Virus record (IMG/VR): IMGVR_UViG_3300029448_000046
Span: 1-56,343 of that record
Source: a virus
DNA: 56,343 bases
Strand: one strand, 5' to 3'
A model generated the notes under the pieces. It searched no databases. It worked only from the letters and a program-made list of their open reading frames with translations, and was not told the origin of the DNA. Both the position numbers and the translations under genes were made by a program. Below, in pieces: positions 24,642 through 31,755 of the stretch. Numbering within the stretch: position 1 is the first letter of the stretch; every line of letters begins with the position of its first letter.

Positions 24642-26271
24642 AGATATTTTTAATAATAAGTACGCACATGAAGATGCAACAACATGGGCTGAGTTGTCAC
24701 GAACTTTGGTTGAGGATGTTTGTCGCGACTACATGCCTCAAGATGAGAAAGATGAACTTGTTGACCATCTCACAAACTTGAGATGGGTGGCAGGTGGCCG
24801 CTATCTTTATTATGCAGGTCGTAAGCGTAAGTTCTTTAACAACTGCTTTCTTTTACGCGCACAAGAAGATACCCGTGAGGACTGGGCTAACCTAAGTTGG
24901 AAGGCGGAAAGCTGTCTTATGACTGGCGGTGGAATAGGTATTGACTACTCAGTATACAGACCTGAAGGCTCGGCCCTCGGTGGAACTGGTGGAACTGCAT
25001 CTGGTTCTGTAACTAAGATGAAGATGATTAATGAAATCGGAAGGTCTGTAATGCAAGGCGGCTCACGTAGGTCTGCAATATATGCAAGCCTAAACTGGAA
25101 GCATGGAGACATAAATAGCTTTCTGGATGCCAAGAACTGGCACGAAATGCCAGTGGGTAAATCTGGCTACACACTGTATGATGCAAAGCAGGATGACTTT
25201 AACTTCCCTGCCCCACTCGACATGACAAATATCTCTGTCAATTATGACACAGAGTGGTTGATGAATTACTGGCAAACTGGTGATGTCGGAGATGTGTTTA
25301 GAAAGAATTGTAAACAAGCATTGAGCAGTGCAGAGCCAGGATTTTCCTTTAATTTTTTTGATAAAGAAAACGAAACTCTTCGCAACGCATGTACAGAAGT
25401 GACCAGCTCCGACTCAGATGACTTATGTAATCTTGCCAGCCTGAACTTCGCTCGTATTGATAGCTTAGACCAACTTCAATCACTGGTTTATCTGGTAACA
25501 AAGTTTCTTGTTTGTGGGACGATGGTTGCAGAACTCCCTTACGATGAAATTTATAGAACCCGTGAGAAAAATAGGCGTCTTGGTTTAGGGTTGATGGGTC
25601 TGCATGAATGGCTTATTGCACGTGGAAGTAAGTATGAAGTGACTGACGAACTTCATCGTTGGCTAAGAGTTTACAAGAGTGTGTCAGATGATACAGCAGA
25701 CAAGTTCTGTGATGAGTTATCTATTAGCCGCTCAGTAGCCAAACGTGCAGTCGCACCAACGGGAACGATAGGTATTATTGCTGGAACAACAACAGGAGTT
25801 GAGCCAATCTTTGCTGTCTCATATAAGCGCAGGTACTTAAAAGGAAGCAAGTGGCACTATCAATATGTGGTTGATGCGGCGGCTCAAGAAATGATTGATG
25901 TGTATGGAGCTGACCCGAATAAAATTGAATCGGCCATTGACCTAGCTGGTGACTACGAGCGAAGGATGAAGTTCCAGTTCGATGTCCAGTCTTACGTTGA
26001 CATGAGTATCTCAAGTACAATCAACCTACCTAGCTGGGGCAGTGAACTCAACAATGAGGATACCGCTGAAAAGTTTACTCAAACACTAGCTAAGTATGCT
26101 CATGGTCTGCGTGGTTTTACCGCTTACCCCGATGGCTGTCGAGGTGGTCAACCGCTTACATCAGTCGCGTATGCAGAGGCTGTAGAAAAACTTGGAACAG
26201 AGTTTGAGGAAGCTGTTGAGACACATGACATATGTGAAATCACTGCACACGGCGGTTCTTGTGGAGTGTAA
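24592..26271 (+). CDS. nrdJ: Class II (adenosylcobalamin-dependent) ribonucleotide reductase
   Basis: A 559-residue protein with GGAAGG nine bases before its ATG. It makes deoxyribonucleotides using a B12-derived radical. Cys85 (FNNCFLL) and Cys279 (DLCNLASLNF) form the redox pair, N265-x-C267-x-E269 (NACTE) is the radical active site, APTGTIGIIAGTTTGVEPIF is the phosphate-binding loop, and Cys548 and Cys557 near the end shuttle electrons. The length fits compact monomeric-type class II enzymes of marine phages. It needs host cobalamin, which limits suitable hosts to B12-using bacteria. It sits at the head of the replication module. Confidence 0.9.
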   Translation: MAWKSNSNPMFRTKFSEDIFNNKYAHEDATTWAELSRTLVEDVCRDYMPQDEKDELVDHLTNLRWVAGGRYLYYAGRKRKFFNNCFLLRAQEDTREDWANLSWKAESCLMTGGGIGIDYSVYRPEGSALGGTGGTASGSVTKMKMINEIGRSVMQGGSRRSAIYASLNWKHGDINSFLDAKNWHEMPVGKSGYTLYDAKQDDFNFPAPLDMTNISVNYDTEWLMNYWQTGDVGDVFRKNCKQALSSAEPGFSFNFFDKENETLRNACTEVTSSDSDDLCNLASLNFARIDSLDQLQSLVYLVTKFLVCGTMVAELPYDEIYRTREKNRRLGLGLMGLHEWLIARGSKYEVTDELHRWLRVYKSVSDDTADKFCDELSISRSVAKRAVAPTGTIGIIAGTTTGVEPIFAVSYKRRYLKGSKWHYQYVVDAAAQEMIDVYGADPNKIESAIDLAGDYERRMKFQFDVQSYVDMSISSTINLPSWGSELNNEDTAEKFTQTLAKYAHGLRGFTAYPDGCRGGQPLTSVAYAEAVEKLGTEFEEAVETHDICEITAHGGSCGV

Positions 26272-26342
26272 CAGTCTAAAATTATTTATCTAACCTCTAA
26301 AATATGGTTGCAATAACTTATTTGTCTCATTAAAAAGAAATT

Positions 26343-27026
26343 ATGCGTGATGTAGGTTATATTAAAATGCATAGAGGATGGATGAAAAACCCTGTCTTCC
26401 GCTCATGTGAAGAGCGAGTTCTTTGGGTCACCATAATTGAGCGAGCCGCTTGGAAGGATACAAGTACAACAGTCAATGGTTGTATTGTGTCTGTACCTCG
26501 CGGCTCTTTTATTTGCTCAATGCGTACCATCTCTGATGTCCAAGTCTGGGATGCAAAGAGGGTGAGTCGCTTCCTAAACAGGTTAAAAAAGTGCCACATG
26601 ATTGACACAGAAACTGTCCAAGGACTGACACAGATAACAGTCTGTAATTATGAGAAATATAATCAACAGCCGCACACAAGTGACACAGATAGTGTCCAAG
26701 CAGTGACACATAAAGAAAGAATAAATAATAAAAAAGAAAATATAATACATGGATGGGATGAGTTTCACGCCGTCTACCCAAAGGGCAAGCATGACAACGG
26801 CAACCCCAGACGTTGGCCAAAGTCAGGCCGTGATAGTGCGATGAATGTTTTTAAGGCAACGAGCAAGAACACTTCAGTCGAACTCTTAATCAAAGCGGCA
26901 GGTAATTACGCACAAGTAAAGAGCGATGGGCTGTATGTTCTGAACCCAAAAAAGTTTTTATCACAAGATTACTGGAAGGATTTCTTGGAAGTGAAAAAGA
27001 AAATAGACAATTGGAATTACCAATGA
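26343..27026 (+). CDS. Replication-initiator-like winged-helix protein
   Basis: A 227-residue protein. Residues 1-110 (GYIKMHRGWMKNPVFRSCEE, RVLWVTIIERAAW, VPRGSFICSMRTISDV, RVSRFLNRLKKCHMI, ITVCNYEKYN) have the winged-helix pattern of phage replication proteins of the O/DnaD type. After a polar linker, the C-terminal part (WDEFHAVYPKG, SAMNVFKATSK, LNPKKFLSQDYWKD) resembles the conserved block at the end of many such proteins. It lies just upstream of the primase zinc ribbon and helicase and may load them at the origin. The stop overlaps the next start (ATGA). Confidence 0.65.
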   Translation: MRDVGYIKMHRGWMKNPVFRSCEERVLWVTIIERAAWKDTSTTVNGCIVSVPRGSFICSMRTISDVQVWDAKRVSRFLNRLKKCHMIDTETVQGLTQITVCNYEKYNQQPHTSDTDSVQAVTHKERINNKKENIIHGWDEFHAVYPKGKHDNGNPRRWPKSGRDSAMNVFKATSKNTSVELLIKAAGNYAQVKSDGLYVLNPKKFLSQDYWKDFLEVKKKIDNWNYQ

Positions 27027-27343
27027 CTGGTGTTGACGGGTTTCTAGACAGGAACAAGGCGTTTGGTACTGAGTTAGAGACAGTTTTAGGAAACACGTTT
27101 GGCGGGTGGCGTAGATGCAGGTGTCCGAAGTGTTCAGACAGTAGGAAAAACAAAGCGGACAGGTGTCTTGCAGTAAGGCATCCTGAAGAAGGAGATGTAT
27201 ATGTTATCTGCCACAATTGCGGCTGGCGGTCAGGATTTAATGGGGCTGACGGAAGAGGCTACAGCGTATCTAGAAACCAGAAGTCTGGACGCAGAGACAG
27301 TTTTAAATCTGGGGGTTTTCGCCTCAAAACACCATTCCTCTGA
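27023..27343 (+). CDS. Primase zinc-ribbon protein (separate from Toprim-helicase)
   Basis: The ATG overlaps the previous stop and follows TTGGA by eight bases. The 106 residues contain a Cys4 zinc ribbon: CPKC at 34-37 and CHNCGW starting at 63, with SDSRKNKADRCLAVRHPEEG between. This is the template-recognition domain normally fused to the front of gp4-type primases. Here it is in a different frame from the Toprim-helicase, which begins inside it. The tail after residue 70 (GRGYSVSRNQKSGRRDSFKS) is probably not part of a domain. A separate protein, a programmed +1 shift, or a sequence error would all fit. Confidence 0.72.
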   Translation: MTGVDGFLDRNKAFGTELETVLGNTFGGWRRCRCPKCSDSRKNKADRCLAVRHPEEGDVYVICHNCGWRSGFNGADGRGYSVSRNQKSGRRDSFKSGGFRLKTPFL

Positions 27344-28697
27344 GGTTATTGCTTTCCCTTATTTTAAAGATGGGAAGGTTGTTAATCATAAGTATCGCAA
27401 CTACAAGGCCACGGGCAACCAACCTAAATGGTTTCAAGACAAGGCTGGTCAGAAGATTGTGTTCAATCGGGCCGCTCTTGAGGATGAAACTCTTGCGTCT
27501 GAACCAGTTATTATTACCGAAGGTGAGTGGGACTGCTGTGTTTCTGTTCAGTGTGGTTTTGTTCGCTCCATATCTGTGCCAGATGGTGCGCCACAGAAAT
27601 CTATAGATGTTGAGCGCGATGGTATTTCAAACAAGTATAGTTATGTTCAGGATTTGCTACCTCTTCTAGAGAACTGCAAGGAAATAATCATAGCAACAGA
27701 CGGTGATACAAATGGTCAGGTTCTAAGGGATGACCTAGCGATACGACTTGGTAAGGCAAGGTGTAAGTTTGTTAATTATCCCAGAGACTGTAAGGATTTG
27801 AATGACGCTCTTGTAAAGTACGGCACTAAGGGTGTGACTGAAACTATAGCTCGCGCAAAATGGTTTCAGGTGGACGCTGTCTATAGCTTCTCTGACCTTC
27901 CACCCTTAGATGACAAGCCTGTTTACGAACTTAACATGCATTCATTTGATTATCATTTTAAGATAAGGAAGGGCGACTTCTCTGTCGTCACGGGCGTACC
28001 CTCTTCAGGTAAATCAACATTCCTTAATCATATGATGTGCAAGATGGCAAAGCATCACAACATGAGAGTGTGCTTCGCATCCTTTGAACAGATGCCCCAG
28101 ACTGACCACCTTCGAGCCTTACGCAAGTGGTACTTTGAATGTTATCTGAATCGTCCGGTCAGAAGAAACTGGGCAAATGAGGATGAAGCACTCAAGACAC
28201 AATGCAGTGATTGGATTGACCATCACTTCCGCGTTATACACCCAAGCTGGGAAGATACTGTTGATTTAAATTGGCTTGTGGAAAAGATGCAAGCGGCTGT
28301 CATACAAGAGAGTTGTGACATAATAGTCATCGACCCATTCAACGAGATGGAACACAACACATATGGTGAGAGCATGACCCTGTACATTGGGGCTTTCATT
28401 AAGACGTTAAAAAGATTTGCGGCAAAGTATAACGTGCATGTGTGTGTGGTTGCTCACCCTCGCAAGGTCAGCAAGGACAAGGATGGTAATATAGAGATAC
28501 CCACGCTCTACGACATAGAGCAGTCAGCCATGTGGTATAACAAGGCCGACCTTGGTTTGATTGTTCACCGTGAAAATGGAGTAACACGGGCGCGTGTAGC
28601 TAAGTCACGTTACGAAGATATGATTGGTAAAAGGGGTGAGGTTTTATTCACATTCAATGAGGAGACGGCACATTTCTACGAGTACGAAGAGGTCTAA
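27240..28697 (+). CDS. Toprim primase / DnaB-type helicase (gp4-like)
   Basis: Taken from the ATG at 27240 (MGLTEEATAYLETRSLDAET), which has AGGA four bases upstream; the frame is open earlier. The 485 residues hold a Toprim domain with EGEWD at 94-98 and DGDTNG at 154-159, then a RecA-like helicase domain with Walker A GVPSSGKST at 252-260 and Walker B (CDIIVIDPFNEM). VAHPRK and SAMWYNKADLG follow as in the Twinkle/gp4 family. It would unwind DNA and prime lagging strands. The usual N-terminal zinc ribbon is encoded separately just upstream. Confidence 0.88.
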   Translation: MGLTEEATAYLETRSLDAETVLNLGVFASKHHSSEVIAFPYFKDGKVVNHKYRNYKATGNQPKWFQDKAGQKIVFNRAALEDETLASEPVIITEGEWDCCVSVQCGFVRSISVPDGAPQKSIDVERDGISNKYSYVQDLLPLLENCKEIIIATDGDTNGQVLRDDLAIRLGKARCKFVNYPRDCKDLNDALVKYGTKGVTETIARAKWFQVDAVYSFSDLPPLDDKPVYELNMHSFDYHFKIRKGDFSVVTGVPSSGKSTFLNHMMCKMAKHHNMRVCFASFEQMPQTDHLRALRKWYFECYLNRPVRRNWANEDEALKTQCSDWIDHHFRVIHPSWEDTVDLNWLVEKMQAAVIQESCDIIVIDPFNEMEHNTYGESMTLYIGAFIKTLKRFAAKYNVHVCVVAHPRKVSKDKDGNIEIPTLYDIEQSAMWYNKADLGLIVHRENGVTRARVAKSRYEDMIGKRGEVLFTFNEETAHFYEYEEV

Positions 28698-29145
28698 GGA
28701 AAACGACAAGTCACCTGTTCGCATAGAGTGGGCTGATAAGAACACACCCCGTGTTCGACGTGTTGACCAACGTGTCATCGACAGGTATCTGCTGTCTGAA
28801 AAAATAAACACAACACAACACCAAGCCGCCAACTGGTATCTAGACTTAGCGGAGACAGCCCAGTCAACGCCTCACCTCACTAGTCAGATAGGTAAGATGA
28901 GGGTTGGAACAGGCAATCCTGTTATGTCAAATCGTCAGGCCGAAGCGCGTGTTGTTCTTAAAAAGATTGATGACATGGTGAGGTCTAAGACCAGTTCAAT
29001 ACACCTGTCATGTATGAGAAACGTGGTATGCTTTGACGAGTCAATGCGTGAACAGCAAAGGAAATACGGCGGCGGCTTGCGCTCAAATGGTATGACAATA
29101 CTAAGAGAGGCACTTGATTGTTTGTATTTACATGGCCACTTTTAG
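28657..29145 (+). CDS. Possible late regulator (DUF6456-like), uncertain
   Basis: The start is chosen at MRRRHISTSTKRSKENDKSP, an ATG that overlaps the helicase gene by 41 bases; an earlier ATG lies deeper in the helicase. The 162 residues are helical and basic. The pattern VIDRYLLSEKINTTQHQAAN, WYLDLAETAQS, RQAEARVVLKKIDDMV and ILREALDCLYLHGHF resembles small phage or host regulators in which a 'H..Aa.wY' helix pair is followed by an ALD.L..H ending. It is the last gene before the convergent terminator and could act on late transcription. This is a weak similarity judged by eye. Confidence 0.45.
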   Translation: MRRRHISTSTKRSKENDKSPVRIEWADKNTPRVRRVDQRVIDRYLLSEKINTTQHQAANWYLDLAETAQSTPHLTSQIGKMRVGTGNPVMSNRQAEARVVLKKIDDMVRSKTSSIHLSCMRNVVCFDESMREQQRKYGGGLRSNGMTILREALDCLYLHGHF

Positions 29146-29217
29146 TTTGGACTTGAATTAATGGGCAGAAATGTTTAAATCAAGATGTGGCGGAACGATG
29201 TATTGCATCGATTTGTA

Positions 29218-29270
29218 AAGAGGTTTCTGCACCTCTTCTACTTGTGAGGGAGCGGACTGCACCGCTCCCT
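29218..29270. terminator. Tandem hairpins at convergent gene ends
   Basis: AAGAGGT/ACCTCTT (29218-29237) is followed by a perfect nine-base-pair stem AGGGAGCGG/CCGCTCCCT (29247-29270) whose right edge touches the stop codon of the minus-strand gene. Rightward and leftward transcription meet here. Neither hairpin has a long T tract, so they may act as bidirectional brakes or RNA end protectors. Confidence 0.6.
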
Positions 29271-29656
29271 TACAGCACCTCAAAGAACTCTTGGTCAATA
29301 CCGCATTCAAAATTGTGGTAAGAACAATAGCCTATAATTGCGTACATCATTTCTGGTGGTGCAAACTGTTCAATAATATTGACAACAATTTTTCCATCTA
29401 ACTCTTGTTCCAGTTCAAGCCACCACCAAGGAACACCTTCTCTTTTATCGTGTGGAATTCTTGCCCACTGCAAGGATGAATAATCCCAATAAAATTTATG
29501 ACCATTAATCTCTGTGTTGCCTTTAATTTTTGGGAATCTTTTCTGTCTTGGTGAAAGTGTACTGTATTCACCAGCTACAGAGGATATAAAACTTAACGCT
29601 TGAAATAATTCAGAGTCACCAAAGTGTGCTTCGGGTAGTAACTTTTCTTTAATCAT
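29270..29656 (-). CDS. Hypothetical protein, end of leftward operon
   Basis: A 128-residue protein with TGGAG seven bases before its ATG, which overlaps the stop region of the small zinc protein upstream. The sequence has an N-terminal helical part (HFGDSELFQALSFISSVAGE) and a tryptophan-rich middle (FYWDYSSLQWARI, VPWWWLELEQELDGKIV). No family is recognised. It is the last gene of the leftward operon and ends in the convergent hairpins. Confidence 0.6.
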   Translation of the reverse strand: MIKEKLLPEAHFGDSELFQALSFISSVAGEYSTLSPRQKRFPKIKGNTEINGHKFYWDYSSLQWARIPHDKREGVPWWWLELEQELDGKIVVNIIEQFAPPEMMYAIIGYCSYHNFECGIDQEFFEVL

Positions 29657-29807
29657 TTTTAATCTCCACTAACTCAGCTTCTCCATAGAGAATGCATTCG
29701 TTGCAAGCACCAGCATCTTTTGCTCCTAGAACTTCAACATTAAGTTCGCACTCCTCACAACCATCGACAGGTTTGTAACCAACATTTGTTTTACTTATCT
29801 TTTCCAT
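29649..29807 (-). CDS. 52-residue zinc-ribbon-like protein
   Basis: A short frame that starts MEKISKTNVGYKPVDGCEEC and continues ELNVEVLGAKDAGACNEC. Two Cys-x2-Cys pairs 15 residues apart would bind zinc. It overlaps the stop of the gene upstream by 13 bases and the start of the gene downstream by 8 bases, with a GGGGAT/GGATG site before the ATG. The tight packing and Cys pattern support a real gene. Role unknown. Confidence 0.65.
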   Translation of the reverse strand: MEKISKTNVGYKPVDGCEECELNVEVLGAKDAGACNECILYGEAELVEIKND

Positions 29808-29992
29808 ACATCCATCCCCCTATAACAAAAATGCTCTAAGCCTTTTCGTTGTTCATCACTACTAAAAACTTCATCATCTGAGCCAGCAATACCCTCTTGC
29901 ATCACCCATTCAAACCACTGAACTTGTTGTTTGGGTACGTAGACTGTCATGCCACCGTTCTTTAAATAAACCTGTGTTAATGTTTTAACCAT
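29795..29992 (-). CDS. Small hypothetical protein
   Basis: A 65-residue protein with AGGGAGG seven bases before an ATG that overlaps the previous stop (TAATG). The sequence MVKTLTQVYLKNGGMTVYVP is a strand pair, followed by a helix with WFEWVMQEGIAGSDDEVF. No motif is recognised. It is part of a run of small overlapping genes of the kind found in phage early regions that act on the host. Confidence 0.6.
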   Translation of the reverse strand: MVKTLTQVYLKNGGMTVYVPKQQVQWFEWVMQEGIAGSDDEVFSSDEQRKGLEHFCYRGMDVWKR

Positions 29993-30186
29993 TACTTAAC
30001 CTCCCTGTAAACACCACCGATTGTGTTGTCATCTTCATCTTTCATTGAAGTTTCGCCTTGGCCAATGACTTCATCAGCATCAAAGTTGTAGCGGTCTGCA
30101 AGCTGACGAAGTTCTCGCCTCCCATGAATAGAGGTACGTCCACCACCATCTTGAAACCACATAGTGAACCATTCTTTTCTAGACAT
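29992..30186 (-). CDS. Small hypothetical protein
   Basis: The ATG at 30186 has GGAGGAG seven bases upstream, so the longer open frame is not used. The 64 residues start MSRKEWFTMWFQDGGGRTSI and continue with ELRQLADRYNFDADEVI, a helix-turn-helix-like stretch, then an acidic end (KDEDDNTIGGVYREVK). It overlaps the 57-residue gene upstream by eight bases. Function unknown. Confidence 0.6.
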   Translation of the reverse strand: MSRKEWFTMWFQDGGGRTSIHGRRELRQLADRYNFDADEVIGQGETSMKDEDDNTIGGVYREVK

Positions 30187-30352
30187 CACCAATCTCCTCC
30201 ACTGTAATCTCTGCGTCATAGTCACCATCATACTCTTTCCAATGGTCACAGTCTAATTTCCTCGCAAGACAGGCCGCTTGGTCAGCATCAGTAGCCTCAA
30301 CAGTGGCAACGCTGGACACTGAATAGCTTCGGGTTATTTCATATTTTGGCAT
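30179..30352 (-). CDS. 57-residue small acidic protein
   Basis: A short frame with AGGAG seven bases before its ATG. It reads MPKYEITRSYSVSSVATVEA, then DADQAACLARKLDCDHWKEY and an acidic end (DAEITVEEIGDV). The strand-helix-strand order resembles small phage proteins in which a YE(I/V)-type strand is followed by an 'A.DA..A...A' helix. It overlaps the next gene by eight bases. Function unknown, but the ribosome site and packing make it likely to be expressed. Confidence 0.65.
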   Translation of the reverse strand: MPKYEITRSYSVSSVATVEATDADQAACLARKLDCDHWKEYDGDYDAEITVEEIGDV

Positions 30353-30436
30353 CACTATTCTCCTGTGAACTAGTTATTATGAATAGTTTGTATCCTGCGA
30401 GTTTCCCCAGGAACACAAACCCAAAAGAAAAGGCGA

Positions 30437-30574
30437 CTACTTGAGCCGCCCTCTCTTTAAATCTTTGAGCGCACACACCGCGCAGTAAAGAATCCCACCG
30501 TAATAGACAAAGCCTAAGTCATTACACTTTGTGCATCTCAGGTCTTGTTCCTCGCGCTCTTCTTTTGTAGTCAC
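30437..30574 (-). CDS. Small zinc-ribbon protein, start uncertain
   Basis: About 45 residues from a GTG at 30574. The core is DLRCTKCNDLGFVYYGGILY followed by CAVCALKDLKRGRLK, two Cys-x2-Cys pairs 13 residues apart, a typical zinc ribbon. The frame stays open much further upstream, but that part lies inside the basic gene at 30522-30800 and looks like shadow sequence. No clear ribosome site decides the start. Function unknown. Confidence 0.5.
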   Translation of the reverse strand: MTTKEEREEQDLRCTKCNDLGFVYYGGILYCAVCALKDLKRGRLK

Positions 30575-30800
30575 GTTGATACACGCGCATCTTGTCCTTG
30601 TTTTTTTCTCGCCATTCGGATTGATACTTTCGTAGTCGAATGTTTTTCTTGTGGTGGTTTTTGTATTCGCCAAGACAGATGAAAAGTTTGTATGCGTCTT
30701 TGAGCATATCATTGGACACATCTCCTTTGAATTTATCCAAGTCAACAGAGCCGTACCTTTTGCGGAACTCACCCCTCAGTTTAATGTATTTATTTTTCAT
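30522..30800 (-). CDS. Small basic hypothetical protein
   Basis: A 92-residue protein with GAGGA five bases before its ATG. It begins MKNKYIKLRGEFRKRYGSVD, has a helical middle (LKDAYKLFICLGEYKNHHKK), and ends with a very basic stretch (YQSEWREKNKDKMRVYQRDY, KRRARGTRPEMHKV) like the YxxxYrekNkEkir repeats found near HNH-type proteins. It may bind nucleic acid. The zinc-ribbon gene follows with overlap, and the two could be parts of one split ancestral HNH protein. Confidence 0.6.
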   Translation of the reverse strand: MKNKYIKLRGEFRKRYGSVDLDKFKGDVSNDMLKDAYKLFICLGEYKNHHKKNIRLRKYQSEWREKNKDKMRVYQRDYKRRARGTRPEMHKV

Positions 30801-30869
30801 TTCATTCCTCGTTAAAAAACCCTCCCCTTTTCAAGAGAGAGCTTAACATTTTTTAGAGATGGAGTGAAG

Positions 30870-31520
30870 TCAGCCAACCGCATATCTGGAGCAAAACTCA
30901 TGCATACCGTCTACGGCGTTACGTTCTATAACATCATCGAATTCGGGGTGTCCTGTAGGACGGGGGTTTATCTCAACCACTTTCGCACCACTTTTCTTGG
31001 CTAGGTATAGCATAGAGCTATCTCCACCAATTGACAGGGATGAACCAACTACAACAAAAAGGTCTGCGGATTTTATTGCGGCTAGCATACATAGCCTACG
31101 TTTGGTTTCGTCACCATACAGGACAACGTCAGGCATAACCCAGTTAACATTTTTTCCCCGACAATCGACCGTAAACTTTCGACCAGCTTTGAACATACTC
31201 CCATGAACTTTTATAGGGTCTTTAGTTCCGGCAAGCTCATGAAGATTGTCTACGTTACTAGTAATAACCTTAACTGAAGATGATTTCTCCAAGTTTGCTA
31301 TGTCATAGTGTGCCTGATTAGGTTTGAAATCAGAGTACAAGGCCATGTCTTTTGCGGTACGCCAGAATTCCATAAACATCTCGAAGTTCTTGTCCCAACC
31401 GTTTACAGTAGAGACTGTTTCGACATCATAAATATCCCAAAGACCAGCCTTATTATCTCGAAAGGTTGGGATACCGCTTTGACTAGATATACCTGCACCT
31501 GTGTAAAATGTTATGTTCAT
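30870..31520 (-). CDS. Sir2-family NAD-dependent enzyme without zinc cysteines
   Basis: A 216-residue protein with the NAD-binding motifs of sirtuins: TGAGIS (7-12), GIPTFRD (16-22), TSNVD (87-91, usually TQNID), catalytic His106 (VHGS), PDVVLYGD (130-137) and VVGSSLSIGG. The zinc-binding Cys4 that normally lies between the histidine and the P-x-VV motif is absent; only Cys120 is present. It could deacylate proteins or break down NAD. It is the gene after the small 73-residue gene in the leftward operon that carries the MoxR/VWA genes. In a phage it could alter host metabolism or interfere with NAD-based defence, both inferred. Confidence 0.85.
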   Translation of the reverse strand: MNITFYTGAGISSQSGIPTFRDNKAGLWDIYDVETVSTVNGWDKNFEMFMEFWRTAKDMALYSDFKPNQAHYDIANLEKSSSVKVITSNVDNLHELAGTKDPIKVHGSMFKAGRKFTVDCRGKNVNWVMPDVVLYGDETKRRLCMLAAIKSADLFVVVGSSLSIGGDSSMLYLAKKSGAKVVEINPRPTGHPEFDDVIERNAVDGMHEFCSRYAVG

Positions 31521-31522
31521 CT

Positions 31523-31744
31523 TTAGTTTTTTCCCTTCGAGGTTTGAGTGTCGGTCACATCATATGTGGTTGAGTCACCACTGCTTTCCGACTGTGCTTT
31601 AAGTTCCTTATTTAGATTTAAATATTGTTGTGTTGAAATGTTATAGGCGTGGTCTTTTTCTGTAAAGGCGTAAACAATCATCTGCCTGTAGAAAAAATCT
31701 TTCCAGCCCTCATGCATTTTTCTTTCTGCTTTCTTGCACATCAT
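31523..31744 (-). CDS. Small hypothetical protein between Sir2 and unknown gene
   Basis: A 73-residue protein with GGAG upstream of its ATG pair. The N-terminal half is basic and aromatic (MMCKKAERKMHEGWKDFFYR, then QMIVYAFTEKDHAYN), and the end is Ser/Thr-rich and disordered. Its stop lies two bases before the Sir2 gene, so the two are probably co-translated. No family recognised. Confidence 0.55.
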   Translation of the reverse strand: MMCKKAERKMHEGWKDFFYRQMIVYAFTEKDHAYNISTQQYLNLNKELKAQSESSGDSTTYDVTDTQTSKGKN

Positions 31745-31755
31745 GAGCTGTCTCC

